Assembly: GCF_017874715.1 (NCBI RefSeq)
Contig: NZ_JAGGLR010000025.1
Span: 124,001 to 188,000, forward strand
Source: Streptomyces iranensis
GTDB lineage: Bacteria; Actinomycetota; Actinomycetes; Streptomycetales; Streptomycetaceae
Direction: 5' to 3'
Length of the DNA stretch: 64,000 nucleotides
A program made the translations under genes and the position numbers. The notes beneath the pieces are model-generated. The model ran no database searches, had not been told where the DNA came from, and saw nothing but the letters and a program-made list of their open reading frames with translations. Below, one piece after another: positions 54,343-62,829 of this stretch. Position 1 is the stretch's first letter. Each line of letters starts with the position of its first letter.

Positions 54343-54367
54343 ATCCAGGGATCCGCAGACCCTGGAT
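54343..54367. promoter_or_regulatory. Dyad between the epimerase and XRE genes
   Basis: ATCCAGGG (54343-54350) and CCCTGGAT (54360-54367) are exact inverted arms with a 9-bp spacer in the shared promoter region. It is a candidate operator for the XRE/MmyB regulator. Confidence 0.5.
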
Positions 54368-54397
54368 ACGGGACGCGGGCACGGCGACGATGGGAGC

Positions 54398-55258
54398 GTG
54401 CATCGAACGGAACTCGCCGATTTCCTGCGCCGCTGCCGCGCCCGCCTCGGCCCCGCCGAGGTGGGGCTGACGCCCGGCCCCCGACGCCGTACGCCAGGGC
54501 TGCGCCGGGAGGAGGTGGCCCAGCTCGCGGGCATGTCCCCGGACTACTACACCCGGCTGGAGCAGGCCCGCGGCCCGCGCCCGTCCCGCCAGATGCTGAC
54601 CGCGCTGGCTCGGGCGCTGCGGCTCACCGACGACGAGCGCGACTACCTCTTCCACCTGGTGGGGGAGGAGCCGCCGCGCGACCGCAGCACCTCCGAGCAT
54701 GTGCGGCCCGGTCTGCTCAGGGTGCTGGACCGGCTGTACGACACCCCGGCCCAGGTGATCACCGACTGGGGCGAGGTGCTGGCGCAGAACGCGATGGCGG
54801 CGGCGCTGGTCGGCGACATCATGGGGCGGCCCCCCGGCGACCGCAATATCGTCCGGAGCTTCTTCACCCGGCGGCGCGACGATGCCTCCGGCACCCCCGG
54901 GATCTTCCCGAGCGAGGAGATCGAGGAGCACGCCCGGCTGCATGTGGCCACCCTCCGGGCCGTGCTCGCCGCCCGCCCCGACGACCCCGGCCCGGCGGGG
55001 CTCGTGGCCGAACTGCTCTCGGTGAGCGCGGAGTTCGCGGCGCTGTGGGAGGCCCATGAGGTGGCCGTACGGCACTCCACGGTCAAGCGGTTCACCCACC
55101 CGGTGGTGGGCACGATGGAGCTGGACTGCGAGGTCCTGCTGAGCTCGGAACACGCCCAGCGGCTGATCGTCCACACCGCCCGCCCCGGCAGCGAGTCCGC
55201 CGAGCGGCTGGAGCTGCTGCGGGTGGTGGGCCTCCAGGACCTCGCCCCGCGAGGCTGA
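54398..55258 (+). CDS. XRE-family regulator with MmyB-like ligand domain
   Basis: This 286-residue regulator has an N-terminal XRE helix-turn-helix (TPGLRREEVAQLAGMSPDYYTRLEQ-like core, about residues 32-56) and a C-terminal MmyB-like domain (about 100-275, VITDWGEVLAQNAMAAALVG and FTHPVVGTMELD). Proteins of this type usually repress a divergent oxidoreductase gene, here the epimerase. It starts at GTG 54398; GGGAG ends only 1 nt before it, unusually close, so translation initiation may be weak or the start mis-set. Confidence 0.87.
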   Translation: MHRTELADFLRRCRARLGPAEVGLTPGPRRRTPGLRREEVAQLAGMSPDYYTRLEQARGPRPSRQMLTALARALRLTDDERDYLFHLVGEEPPRDRSTSEHVRPGLLRVLDRLYDTPAQVITDWGEVLAQNAMAAALVGDIMGRPPGDRNIVRSFFTRRRDDASGTPGIFPSEEIEEHARLHVATLRAVLAARPDDPGPAGLVAELLSVSAEFAALWEAHEVAVRHSTVKRFTHPVVGTMELDCEVLLSSEHAQRLIVHTARPGSESAERLELLRVVGLQDLAPRG

Positions 55259-55267
55259 GGCCCCGGG

Positions 55268-55443
55268 AGGTTTTCGCCGGGCGCTTCAGGGGCTTCGCCC
55301 CTGCCTTCCAGCCCCTCCAGGGGGCACCTCCCAGCGGTAGCTGGGGGAGTTTGAGGAGCGGGGTCTGGGGCGGAGCCCCAGTTGTGGAGAGGGGCGGGGA
55401 GGGGAGCAGCCCGCCGCAGGCGTCACGATCCGCCGGACACCCC
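55268..55443. repeat. Repeat cluster between XRE gene and permease
   Basis: Three dispersed families meet here: a single REP-like unit (55324-55349, CTCCCAGCGGTAGCTGGGGG core), a TTGAGGAGCGGGG..GGGGCGGAGCCCC block (55351-55382) also found at the pyrD end, and a half copy (55386-55443) of the MITE-like element of 35.9 kb, inverted. The last ends GATCCGCCGGACACCCCC directly against the stop codon of the permease gene. It lies between convergent genes. Confidence 0.75.
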
Positions 55444-56826
55444 CTACGCCGGCCGCTCGTTGTCGTATCCGCTGGTGCCTGCGTCCAGCAGCGGCTCCTG
55501 CTGCTTCAGATGCGCCGGGGCCAGGGCACGCAGCACGTGGTAGCCGAGCAGCACCACGATCGTGCCGAGCGCGATCCCGCCCAGCTCGAAGTTGTGGCCG
55601 ATCTTCAGGCTGACGCCCCCGACGCCGATGATGACGCCCGCCGCCACCGGCACCAGATTGAGCGGATTGCGCAGGTCCACCTTGTTGTGCACCCAGATCT
55701 GCGCACCGAGCAGCCCGATCATGCCGTAGAGGATGACGGTGATCCCGCCCAGCACCCCGCCCGGCACCGCCGCCACCACCGCGCCGAACTTCGGGCACAG
55801 CCCGAAGAGCAGCGCGAAGCCCGCGGCGGCCCAGTACGCGGCGGTGGAGTACACCCGGGTGGCGGCCATGACCCCGATGTTCTCGGAGTACGTCGTATTG
55901 GCCGGGCCGCCGACCGAGGTGGAGATCATGGTCGCCGCGCCGTCCGCGGCGATCGCCGTGCCCAGCTGGTCGTCGAGCGGATCGCCGATCATCTCGCCGA
56001 CCGCCTTCACATGCCCGGCATTCTCGGCGATCAGCGCGATCACCACCGGCAGCGCCACCAGCACCGCCGACCAGTGGAAGGTGGGCCCGTGCAGGGACGG
56101 CAGACCGATCCAGTCCGCCTTGGCCACGCCGGAGAGATCCAGCCGCCAGTGGTCGGTGACCCGTCCGCTGCCGTCGATGGAGTGGATCTTGCCGAAGACG
56201 CGGTCGAAGACCCAGGAGACCGCATAGCCGAAGACCAGCCCCAGGAAGATCGCGATACGCGACCAGAACCCCCGCAGACAGACCACCGCCGCCCCGGTGA
56301 GCAGCATCGTCAGCAGCGCGGTCCACTGGTCGGCGGGCCAGTACGTGCCAGCGGTCACCGGTGCCAGATTGAACCCGATCAGCATGACCACCGCGCCGGT
56401 CACCACCGGCGGCATCGCCGCGTGGATGATCCGGGCGCCGAACGTCCGTACCGCCAGACCGCTCAGCAGCAGCACACCGCCGACCACCAGGATCGCCCCG
56501 GTGACGGCGGCGCTGCCGCCGCCCTGCGCCCTGATCGCGGCGGCCACGCCGACGAAGGACAGGCTGCACCCCAGATAGCTGGGGATCCGGCCGCGGGTCG
56601 CGAGCAGGAAGAGCACGGTCGCGACCCCGGACATCATGATCGCGAGGTTGGGGTCGAGCCCCATCAGCACCGGGGCGACGAAGCTGGCCCCGAACATGGC
56701 CACGACGTGCTGTGCGCCGAGCCCCACCGTCCTCGGCCACGACAGCCGCTCATCCGGCTTGACGACGGCACCGGGGGCGGGGGTGCGCCCATCGCCGTGC
56801 AGGGTCCAGCCCACGCCCAGGCCCAT
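55444..56826 (-). CDS. NCS2 uracil/xanthine permease
   Basis: This 460-residue transporter has about 14 hydrophobic segments. NCS2 signatures include the QHVVAMFGASFVAP N-terminal motif and IAENAGHVKAVGEMIG (about residues 265-280), which holds the substrate-binding glutamate region of UraA-type proteins. The NTTYSENIGVMAATRV segment and PGGVLGGITVILYGMIG follow. It is likely a proton-coupled uracil importer, with xanthine possible. ATG 56826 is preceded by GGAG. Its TAG stop is formed at the edge of a dispersed repeat. Confidence 0.9.
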   Translation of the reverse strand: MGLGVGWTLHGDGRTPAPGAVVKPDERLSWPRTVGLGAQHVVAMFGASFVAPVLMGLDPNLAIMMSGVATVLFLLATRGRIPSYLGCSLSFVGVAAAIRAQGGGSAAVTGAILVVGGVLLLSGLAVRTFGARIIHAAMPPVVTGAVVMLIGFNLAPVTAGTYWPADQWTALLTMLLTGAAVVCLRGFWSRIAIFLGLVFGYAVSWVFDRVFGKIHSIDGSGRVTDHWRLDLSGVAKADWIGLPSLHGPTFHWSAVLVALPVVIALIAENAGHVKAVGEMIGDPLDDQLGTAIAADGAATMISTSVGGPANTTYSENIGVMAATRVYSTAAYWAAAGFALLFGLCPKFGAVVAAVPGGVLGGITVILYGMIGLLGAQIWVHNKVDLRNPLNLVPVAAGVIIGVGGVSLKIGHNFELGGIALGTIVVLLGYHVLRALAPAHLKQQEPLLDAGTSGYDNERPA

Positions 56827-56895
56827 GACTGCTCCACTTCATCGCTACGGGGGATTCGCAGCAATGTTAGTTGGCCGAAAATATGCGTCTTGCAG

Positions 56896-57759
56896 CTATG
56901 TGGGGTCGGCCGTGGCGAAGTCGTCGGCCAGTGACTGCGCCTCGGCGTAGCCGGGCGGGCCGGCGGCCTGATCGGCATGGGCGGGGGCGTCCGGTCGGGC
57001 GATCGACCACGCCAGCTCGACGGCATGGTCCAGCGCGGCCCGGAAGAGCAGCGAACCGCAGCTGATCCGCCGCACCCCGAGCTCCGCCAGCCGCTCATAG
57101 GTGTGGCGGCCGGGCGTGAAGAGGATGTTCAGCGGGGTCTCGCCGAGGTCGTCGGCCAGTGCGCCGATGTTCTGCTCATCGGTGAGCGCGGGTACGAAGA
57201 TCCCGTCCGCGCCCGCCCCCACATACGCCTCGATGCGCTCGGCGGTGGTGGCCAGCGAGGGCAGGGTGCCACCACCGATCGCGGCGAGCCAGTGGGTGTC
57301 GGTCCGGGCGTTCACGAACAACCGGGGCACCCGCTCCTTGACGGCCTCGATCATCGCGCACTGCCGGGCCGACGGCGCGAGGGTGCCGTCGGGGCGTCCG
57401 TCCTCGATGTTCACGCCGACCACCCCGGCCCGGTCCAGCTCGGCCGCGACCGCCGCGACCTCCTCGGGCCGGTCGCCGAACCCGCCCTCGATATCGACGG
57501 TCACCAGCGCCGGGAGCCGGGCGATGCCTCGGGCGAGGGCGAGGGTGCCGTCGCGGGCGGCTCCGGTCGCGTCCGGCAGCCCGGCCGCCGCGGCCACGCC
57601 GAGGCTGGTGGTGCCGATGGCGGGGAAGCCGCGCCGGACCAGGGCGGCGGCTGAGGCGTGGTCCCACGCGTTGGGCAGCAGCAGGGGCCGGTCGCCGTGG
57701 TGGAGCCGGCGGAAAGCGGTGTGGCGGTCGGGGGCCGGGCCGTCGCTCGTATCGCTCAT
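56896..57759 (-). CDS. Isocitrate lyase/PEP mutase-family protein
   Basis: This 287-residue TIM-barrel protein of the ICL/PEPM superfamily has LLLPNAWDHASAAAL, IGTTSLGVAAA, VTVDIEGGFGD (metal-binding acidic loop, about residues 84-94), GVNIEDG and FVNARTDTHW. The cysteine-containing KKCGH loop of isocitrate lyase and methylisocitrate lyase is absent. It is thus probably a phosphonomutase- or oxaloacetate-decarboxylase-like enzyme of unknown substrate. The start is ATG 57759 with a weak GGTGA upstream. Confidence 0.85.
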   Translation of the reverse strand: MSDTSDGPAPDRHTAFRRLHHGDRPLLLPNAWDHASAAALVRRGFPAIGTTSLGVAAAAGLPDATGAARDGTLALARGIARLPALVTVDIEGGFGDRPEEVAAVAAELDRAGVVGVNIEDGRPDGTLAPSARQCAMIEAVKERVPRLFVNARTDTHWLAAIGGGTLPSLATTAERIEAYVGAGADGIFVPALTDEQNIGALADDLGETPLNILFTPGRHTYERLAELGVRRISCGSLLFRAALDHAVELAWSIARPDAPAHADQAAGPPGYAEAQSLADDFATADPT

Positions 57760-57849
57760 ATCACCGACCGTACGGGCGGATCCCTTCGGCACTCGCCGAA
57801 CAATGGCGGTGTCAGTCGGAGTCGGTGCCCCGCCCCGGCGGCCCCCCCG

Positions 57850-59082
57850 TCAGGAGAGCGTGGCCCGGGACGTCGACGGGTCGGAGTGCGGGGCGGAGCC
57901 CGTGGCGTCCGTCCCCGCCGGGGTCCGCAGCACCCCGGCCCCCGCCACCAGCCCCAGCGCCAACGTCGTGACCAGGCAGAACGAGATCGTCAGCGAGGTC
58001 AGATCCGCGATCGACCCCATCGCCGCCGGAGCGATCAGCCCCGAGGTGTAGGTGATCGTGGCGACGCCCGCGATGGCCTGGCTCGGGGCCGGGCCGCTGC
58101 GCCCGGCGGCGGCGAAGGCCAGCGGTACCACGACCGCGATGCCCAGGCCGATCAGGCCGAATCCGGCGATGGCGAGGGCGGGCCCGGAGGCGGTGACCAC
58201 GAGGATGCCCCCGGCGGTGGCGAGGACGCCGCCCGCCCGTACGGTCCGCACCGGCCCGAAGCGGCCCACCACCGCGTCCCCGACGAGCCGGGCGCCGGCC
58301 ATCGTGCAGGAGAAGACGGTGGTGCAGGCGGCGGCGAGGCCGGGAGAGGTGTCCAGGGCGTCGCGCAGATAGACCGCCGACCAGTCCAGGCTCGCCCCCT
58401 CCGCGAAGACCGCGCAGAATCCCACCGCGCCGATGATCAGCGCGGAGCGGGGCGGCAGGGCGAAGTGGGGCGGCGGATGCTCCTCGGGGGCGCTGCGCAG
58501 GTCCAGGACCCAGTGGCAGGCCACCGCGCCGAGCACCGTGAGGATCCCGGCGGCGATGGCGAGGTGGAGCCGGGCGTCGGCCTCGGCATGCGCGGCGACC
58601 GTGCCCGCCGCCGAACCGGTGAGCGCGCCGACGCTCCACATGCCGTGCAGTCCGGACATGATCGAGCGGCCGAGGCGGTTCTCGATCTCCACACCGAGGG
58701 CGTTCATCGCGACGTCGGACATCCCGGCGGTCGCGCCGAAGATGAGTAACGCACCGCACAGCCAGACCAGTCCGGGCGCGAGCGGAGGCATCACCAGCCA
58801 GGCGGTCCACAGGGCGAGCAGTCCGCGCAGTGCCGCGCGGGCGCCGAAGCGATGGCTGATCCGCCCGGCCAGGGGCATCGCGACCGAGGCCCCGATGGCG
58901 GGGAAGGCGAGTGCGAGGCCGAGTTGACCGGCGCTCAGGTCCAGCCGCTCCTGGACCCAGGGGATACGGGTGGCGAAGTTGCCGGTCACCGCGCCGTGCA
59001 CGGCGAACACCGCCGCCACGGCGATCCGGGCCCGCCGTACCGGACGCATCTCGGACGCCCCGGACTCCTTGAGCCTGCCCAT
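57850..59082 (-). CDS. MFS transporter
   Basis: This 410-residue protein has about 12 transmembrane segments. The MFS loop motif between helices 2 and 3 is recognisable as GRISHRFGARAALRG (about residues 71-85). Charged segments are short and the C-terminal tail is polar. ATG 59082 has GGGGAGGG 10 nt upstream; longer readings run through a hexanucleotide repeat and are rejected. It is divergent from a ROK regulator, with a 23-bp operator between them. Such pairs often handle sugars, but the substrate is not evident. Confidence 0.88.
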   Translation of the reverse strand: MGRLKESGASEMRPVRRARIAVAAVFAVHGAVTGNFATRIPWVQERLDLSAGQLGLALAFPAIGASVAMPLAGRISHRFGARAALRGLLALWTAWLVMPPLAPGLVWLCGALLIFGATAGMSDVAMNALGVEIENRLGRSIMSGLHGMWSVGALTGSAAGTVAAHAEADARLHLAIAAGILTVLGAVACHWVLDLRSAPEEHPPPHFALPPRSALIIGAVGFCAVFAEGASLDWSAVYLRDALDTSPGLAAACTTVFSCTMAGARLVGDAVVGRFGPVRTVRAGGVLATAGGILVVTASGPALAIAGFGLIGLGIAVVVPLAFAAAGRSGPAPSQAIAGVATITYTSGLIAPAAMGSIADLTSLTISFCLVTTLALGLVAGAGVLRTPAGTDATGSAPHSDPSTSRATLS

Positions 59083-59105
59083 ACTTGTCGCACCCTCCCC
59101 GTAGC

Positions 59106-59195
59106 GCCGACCCGTGTCCGCGTCCGTACCCGCGTGCCCGTACACCCGTGCCCGTGCCCGTACCTGTACCCGTACCCGTGCTTGTGCTCGGCCTG
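59106..59195 (+). repeat. Hexanucleotide-like repeat in the MFS/ROK divergent region
   Basis: About 14 imperfect repeats of CCCGTR (CCCGTG, CCCGTA, with variants such as CCTGTA and TCCGTA) run through the 5' side of the 193-bp shared region, between the MFS ribosome-binding site and the ROK operator. Variation in copy number could alter promoter spacing. Confidence 0.75.
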
Positions 59196-59214
59196 TGCCG
59201 TGGCCCACCGGAAA

Positions 59215-59237
59215 CTATCAGGAAGGCTCCCTGATAG
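59215..59237. promoter_or_regulatory. ROK operator
   Basis: This is a 23-bp palindrome centred on G59226, with arms CTATCAGGAAG and CTCCCTGATAG; only one of the eleven base pairs mismatches. It lies 39-61 bp upstream of the ROK ATG and between the divergent MFS and ROK genes, so it is well placed to control both. Confidence 0.75.
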
Positions 59238-59275
59238 ATAGAGCTTTTCCCACGGCCTTCTGGAAGGATCCCGGC

Positions 59276-60502
59276 ATGACCTCGACAAAGGCGTCCGTGG
59301 CGGGCCGCACCGCCTCTCCGAGTACGGCGCGGGCCATCAACGACCGCCTCGCCCTGCACCTGCTCAAGGACAAGGGGCCGTTGACCGCGGGGGAGCTCAA
59401 GTCACTGACCGGGCTGTCCCGTCCCACCATCGCGGACCTGGTCGAGCGGCTGCGGCAGACCGGACTGGTGGCGGTCGTGGGGGAGTCGGGGGCGGAGCGC
59501 CGGGGGCCCAACGCCCGGGTGTACGGGCTCGTCGCCGACAGCGCGCATGTGGCCGGGGTGGATGTCCGTACGGACGGTGTCGCCGTGTGCGTGGCCGATC
59601 TGCTGGGCCGGACCGTGGCGGAGGAGTCGCTTCCGGTGGCCCCGGACGTGGATCCGGCGCATACCGCGGCGGCCGTGGTGGCCCTGGTGGAGCGGGCCGC
59701 CGAGCGGGCCGGGGCGGCGCCGCTGCACCGCATCGGCATCGGGATGCCCGGCCTCATCGACCCCGCCACCGGGGAGCTCAACTCCCCGGGCGGGCTGCCC
59801 TCCTGGCACCGGGAGCTGGCCACCGCGCTGCACGGCGGTCTCGCGGCACCGGTGCTGCTGGAGAACGAGGTCAATCTCGCCGCCGTCGCCGAACAGCGGC
59901 TGGGCGCGGTGCGCGACCGCGACACCTTCGTACTGCTGTGGCTCGGCCACGGCATCGGCGCGGCCGTGGTGCTGGACCGGGTGCTGCGGCGCGGTGCGTC
60001 CGGCGGCACCGGGGAGATCGGCTTTCTGCCGGTGCCGGGCACCGTGGGGCTGCCCTCCGCCACCGGCTGCGACGGCGGATTCCACTCCCTGGTGGGCAGC
60101 GCCGCGGTCTGTGAACTCGCCCAGCAGCATGGTCTGGAGGCCGCGGCGGGCGGCTTGCACGGGGGCGGAGCGGAGGGTTCCGGCGCGGCGGAGGCGGTGA
60201 TCCGCGCGGCCCTGGAGGCGGGGGAGCGGGGCGAGACGTTCCTGGACGCGCTGGCGGCCCGTATCGCGCTGGGCGTCGCCGCGATCTGCGCGGTGCTCGA
60301 CCCGGGGTGCGCGGTGCTCGGCGGCGAGGTCGGCCGGGCCGGGGGCGAGGGGCTCGCCCGGCGGGTGGAGGAGCATGTGGCCCGGCTGTCGCCGCTGCGG
60401 ACGTGGGTGCGCGCGGGGGTGGTGGGCGGCGGCGGGGTGCTGCGGGGTGCCGTGCTGACGGCGCTGGACGCGACGCAGAACGAGCTGTTCGGCGCTCCGT
60501 AG
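59276..60502 (+). CDS. ROK-family transcriptional regulator
   Basis: This 408-residue regulator has an N-terminal winged helix-turn-helix (about residues 20-70, GELKSLTGLSRPTIADLVERL) and a sugar-kinase-like ROK domain with IGIGMPGLIDPATGEL (about 158-173). The usual zinc motif CxCGxxGCxE is reduced to SATGCDGGFHS, and the catalytic NDANAAA aspartate is replaced in ENEVNLAAV. It is therefore not a working sugar kinase but may still bind a sugar. ATG 59276 follows GGAAGGA. Confidence 0.9.
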   Translation: MTSTKASVAGRTASPSTARAINDRLALHLLKDKGPLTAGELKSLTGLSRPTIADLVERLRQTGLVAVVGESGAERRGPNARVYGLVADSAHVAGVDVRTDGVAVCVADLLGRTVAEESLPVAPDVDPAHTAAAVVALVERAAERAGAAPLHRIGIGMPGLIDPATGELNSPGGLPSWHRELATALHGGLAAPVLLENEVNLAAVAEQRLGAVRDRDTFVLLWLGHGIGAAVVLDRVLRRGASGGTGEIGFLPVPGTVGLPSATGCDGGFHSLVGSAAVCELAQQHGLEAAAGGLHGGGAEGSGAAEAVIRAALEAGERGETFLDALAARIALGVAAICAVLDPGCAVLGGEVGRAGGEGLARRVEEHVARLSPLRTWVRAGVVGGGGVLRGAVLTALDATQNELFGAP

Positions 60503-60607
60503 GCCGCCGTGGCCCGGCGGTTGGCCGCCCCGGTGGGGGAGAGCGGATTCCTGTGCGATCTCTTGTCGTGCCCATGGAGCCGTCTTACTCTGAGCCCGAT
60601 CTCAATT

Positions 60608-60622
60608 CTGAATAGCGTTCAG
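60608..60622 (+). promoter_or_regulatory. Small dyad before the alginate-lyase-like gene
   Basis: CTGAATAGCGTTCAG has 5-bp arms (CTGAA/TTCAG) around a 5-bp centre and lies 21-35 bp upstream of the start. It could be an operator for a polysaccharide-responsive repressor. Confidence 0.4.
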
Positions 60623-60642
60623 CTATCTGATTGGAGTGCTCG

Positions 60643-61947
60643 ATGGGTGCACCTCCAGCGGGACGCGGGCGGATCGCTCGGGCGATCGTCGTCGCCGCCG
60701 CCCTCCTGGCCGTCCTGGCGATCCCCGCCGCCCCCTCCGCGCAGGGCGCCGAGCGCGTCCGGCATTCCGGCCCGGTGCCCCGTACGGTGGTGCTCGACGG
60801 GCCCCGACTGTCCCTCACCAAGCTGAAACTGCAGCTCGGAGACCGGAATCTGCGGCGGACCGTACGTGATCTGACCACCCAGGCCGACCAGTGGATGAAG
60901 CAGGGCCCCTGGACGGTCACCGACAAGGACCAGGTGCCGCCCAGCGGCGACAAACACGACTACTTCAGCCAGGCCCCCTACTGGTGGCCCAGTCAACCCA
61001 AGACCGAGGACAATCCGTACGGCTGCCCTTACGTTCAGAAGGATGGCCAACGGAACCCCGACGTGGACAAGATGACGGACCGTCCCGAGGTCGGGAAGGT
61101 CTTCGAGTCCGCCTACGAGCTCTCCCTGGCCTGGTACTACACCGGTAAGCGGGCCTACGCCGAGCACGCCGCGGACATCCTGCGCACCTGGTTCATCACC
61201 CCGGAGACCCGGATGAACCCGAACCTGAACCACGCGCAGTTCATCCCCTGCATGTACGACGGCCGCTCGATCGGGATCATCGACTTCTCCCAGGCCTTCA
61301 CCAGCCTCCTCGACGCCGCCGCGCTCCTCGACACCGGCGCCCCCGGCTGGTCCAACAGCGACCACGCGGGCTTCCGCACCTGGAACAAGCAGTTCCTGGA
61401 CTGGCTGGTGAACAGCGACTTCGGCAAGGAGGAGGGCGCCGCCGAGAACAACCACGGCACCTTCTACGACATGCAGGTCGCCGCCATCGCCACCGCCGTG
61501 GGCGACCGGGACCGCGCCCGCCAGGTGCTCCGCGACGCCCGCACCAAGCGCATCGACACGCAGATCGCGGCCGACGGCACGCAGCCGCAGGAGCTGGAGC
61601 GCACCCGGAGCTTCCACTACTCGACCTTCAACCTGGTCGCGTACACCCGGATGGCCGCCATCGGGAAGCACGTCGGGGTGGACCTGTGGCACTACACCGG
61701 GCCCGGTGGCGCGAACCTCTTCAAGGCGGTCGATGTCCTGCTCCCGGCGGCCACGGGCACCGCGCCCTGGCCGTACCCGGAGCTCGACTTCCGCGCCTAC
61801 GCGGCGAGCGACATCGTCCACGCGGCGGCCGACGCGGGTGACCGCAAGGCCCGTGCGGCGCTGCCCAAGCTCCAGACCCCGCCCGGCGGCGACCTGTGGG
61901 CCCTGCGGCCGGCGGTGGAACAGCTCGACAGCATCGCCCAGGGCTGA
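60643..61947 (+). CDS. Secreted alginate-lyase-family polysaccharide lyase
   Basis: This 434-residue protein has a secretion signal (about residues 1-35, hydrophobic AIVVAAALLAVLAIPAAPSA). A single alpha/alpha-toroid lyase domain follows, with YWWPSQPKTEDNPYG (about 113-127), SQAFTSLLDAAALL, the conserved ENNHGTFYDMQVAA (about 268-281, Asn-His pair expected at the active site) and RTRSFHYSTFNLVAY. The fold group cleaves uronic-acid polymers such as alginate or glucuronan; which one is unknown. ATG 60643 has GGAG 7 nt upstream. The neighbouring ROK/MFS pair may or may not be functionally linked. Confidence 0.87.
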   Translation: MGAPPAGRGRIARAIVVAAALLAVLAIPAAPSAQGAERVRHSGPVPRTVVLDGPRLSLTKLKLQLGDRNLRRTVRDLTTQADQWMKQGPWTVTDKDQVPPSGDKHDYFSQAPYWWPSQPKTEDNPYGCPYVQKDGQRNPDVDKMTDRPEVGKVFESAYELSLAWYYTGKRAYAEHAADILRTWFITPETRMNPNLNHAQFIPCMYDGRSIGIIDFSQAFTSLLDAAALLDTGAPGWSNSDHAGFRTWNKQFLDWLVNSDFGKEEGAAENNHGTFYDMQVAAIATAVGDRDRARQVLRDARTKRIDTQIAADGTQPQELERTRSFHYSTFNLVAYTRMAAIGKHVGVDLWHYTGPGGANLFKAVDVLLPAATGTAPWPYPELDFRAYAASDIVHAAADAGDRKARAALPKLQTPPGGDLWALRPAVEQLDSIAQG

Positions 61948-62545
61948 CCGCTCCGGTGACAGGCCCCGGCGGGGGTCGGGGGCGGGCCGGTGGTCACCGG
62001 TTGCGGCGGTGCCGGGCGCGTTTCTCCCCGCCCCGCCCCTTCCCGATCCGGTGGCAGGCCCCCGGCCCCCCGCCGCGGCTCAGGCCGCCGAGGTCCGGGC
62101 ACCCTGCGAGCGGTAGGGGGTCCCACCCTCACCCGTCACCTGTGGGGCGTCGGGGTCTTGGCGGGGTTCCGTGGTGTGGAGGGCGCCCCGGGCGGGGTTC
62201 GGGGCCTGCCCCCGGTTTCGGGGAGGGGGCCCCATCCCCACCCGTCACCTGTGGGGCGTCGGGGTCTTGGCGGGGTTCCGTGGTGTGGAGGGCGCCCCCG
62301 AAGGGGGCTCGGGGGCCTGCCCCCGGTTCGGGAAGGGGCGGGGTGGGGGATCCCTCCCGGGCTCGGGTGCGGGAACCGGTCCTGACCGTCGGGCGGGGAA
62401 ACCGTTCCCGACCGGGGTGGGGGATCCGGCCCGGACCGGGGCGTGGGGCCCCTCCGGGGCTTGGGTGGGTGAGGGAGGCCACACGGGGGTGGCCTCCCAG
62501 CTGGGCCGATGGTCGTGGCAGACTGGGCGCGTACCAGTGACGTCA
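61948..62545 (+). other. Non-coding gap with a 109-bp tandem duplication
   Basis: About 600 bp without a supported gene. Two copies of a 109-bp unit (62130-62238 and 62239-62347) share an identical first 60 nt, beginning CACCCGTCACCTGTGGGGCG. Their ends differ mainly in G/C runs. Other G/C-rich palindromic stretches (GGGGGCCTGCCCCC type) follow to 62480. All apparent reading frames across it are low-complexity Pro/Gly/Arg and not credible. Confidence 0.75.
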
Positions 62546-62672
62546 GCGCACTCCGGGGTCGGTGAAAATCCGAACCGGCGGTTACAGTCCGCGACCCGTC
62601 CGCCGCCAGCGGCCGGTTGACCAGGTGAAATTCCTGGACCGACGGTGAAAGTCCGGATGGGAGGCAGTGCGC
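62546..62672 (+). ncRNA. FMN riboswitch
   Basis: The RFN element begins with GCGCACT (62546-62552), paired with AGTGCGC (62666-62672) as stem P1. The conserved core segments are in order: GGGGTCGGTGAAAATCCGAA, GCGGTTACAGTCCGCGACCC, GGTTGACCAGGTGAAATTCC and GACGGTGAAAGTCCGGATGG. It lies 157 nt before ribD, so FMN should repress the riboflavin operon. Confidence 0.95.
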
Positions 62673-62829
62673 GGCGGTAGCGACATCACCGGTGCGCCGC
62701 CTCGGCGGTTCGCCCTCGCGTATGAGGGATGCGGACCTTTGCCGATCCCGGCGTGCTGGCGGCGGCGTTTCCGCTTCCGTGTCATCTCGACAGCCCCGGA
62801 GTCCGTGCCCGAAGAGGCAGGAGGACCCG

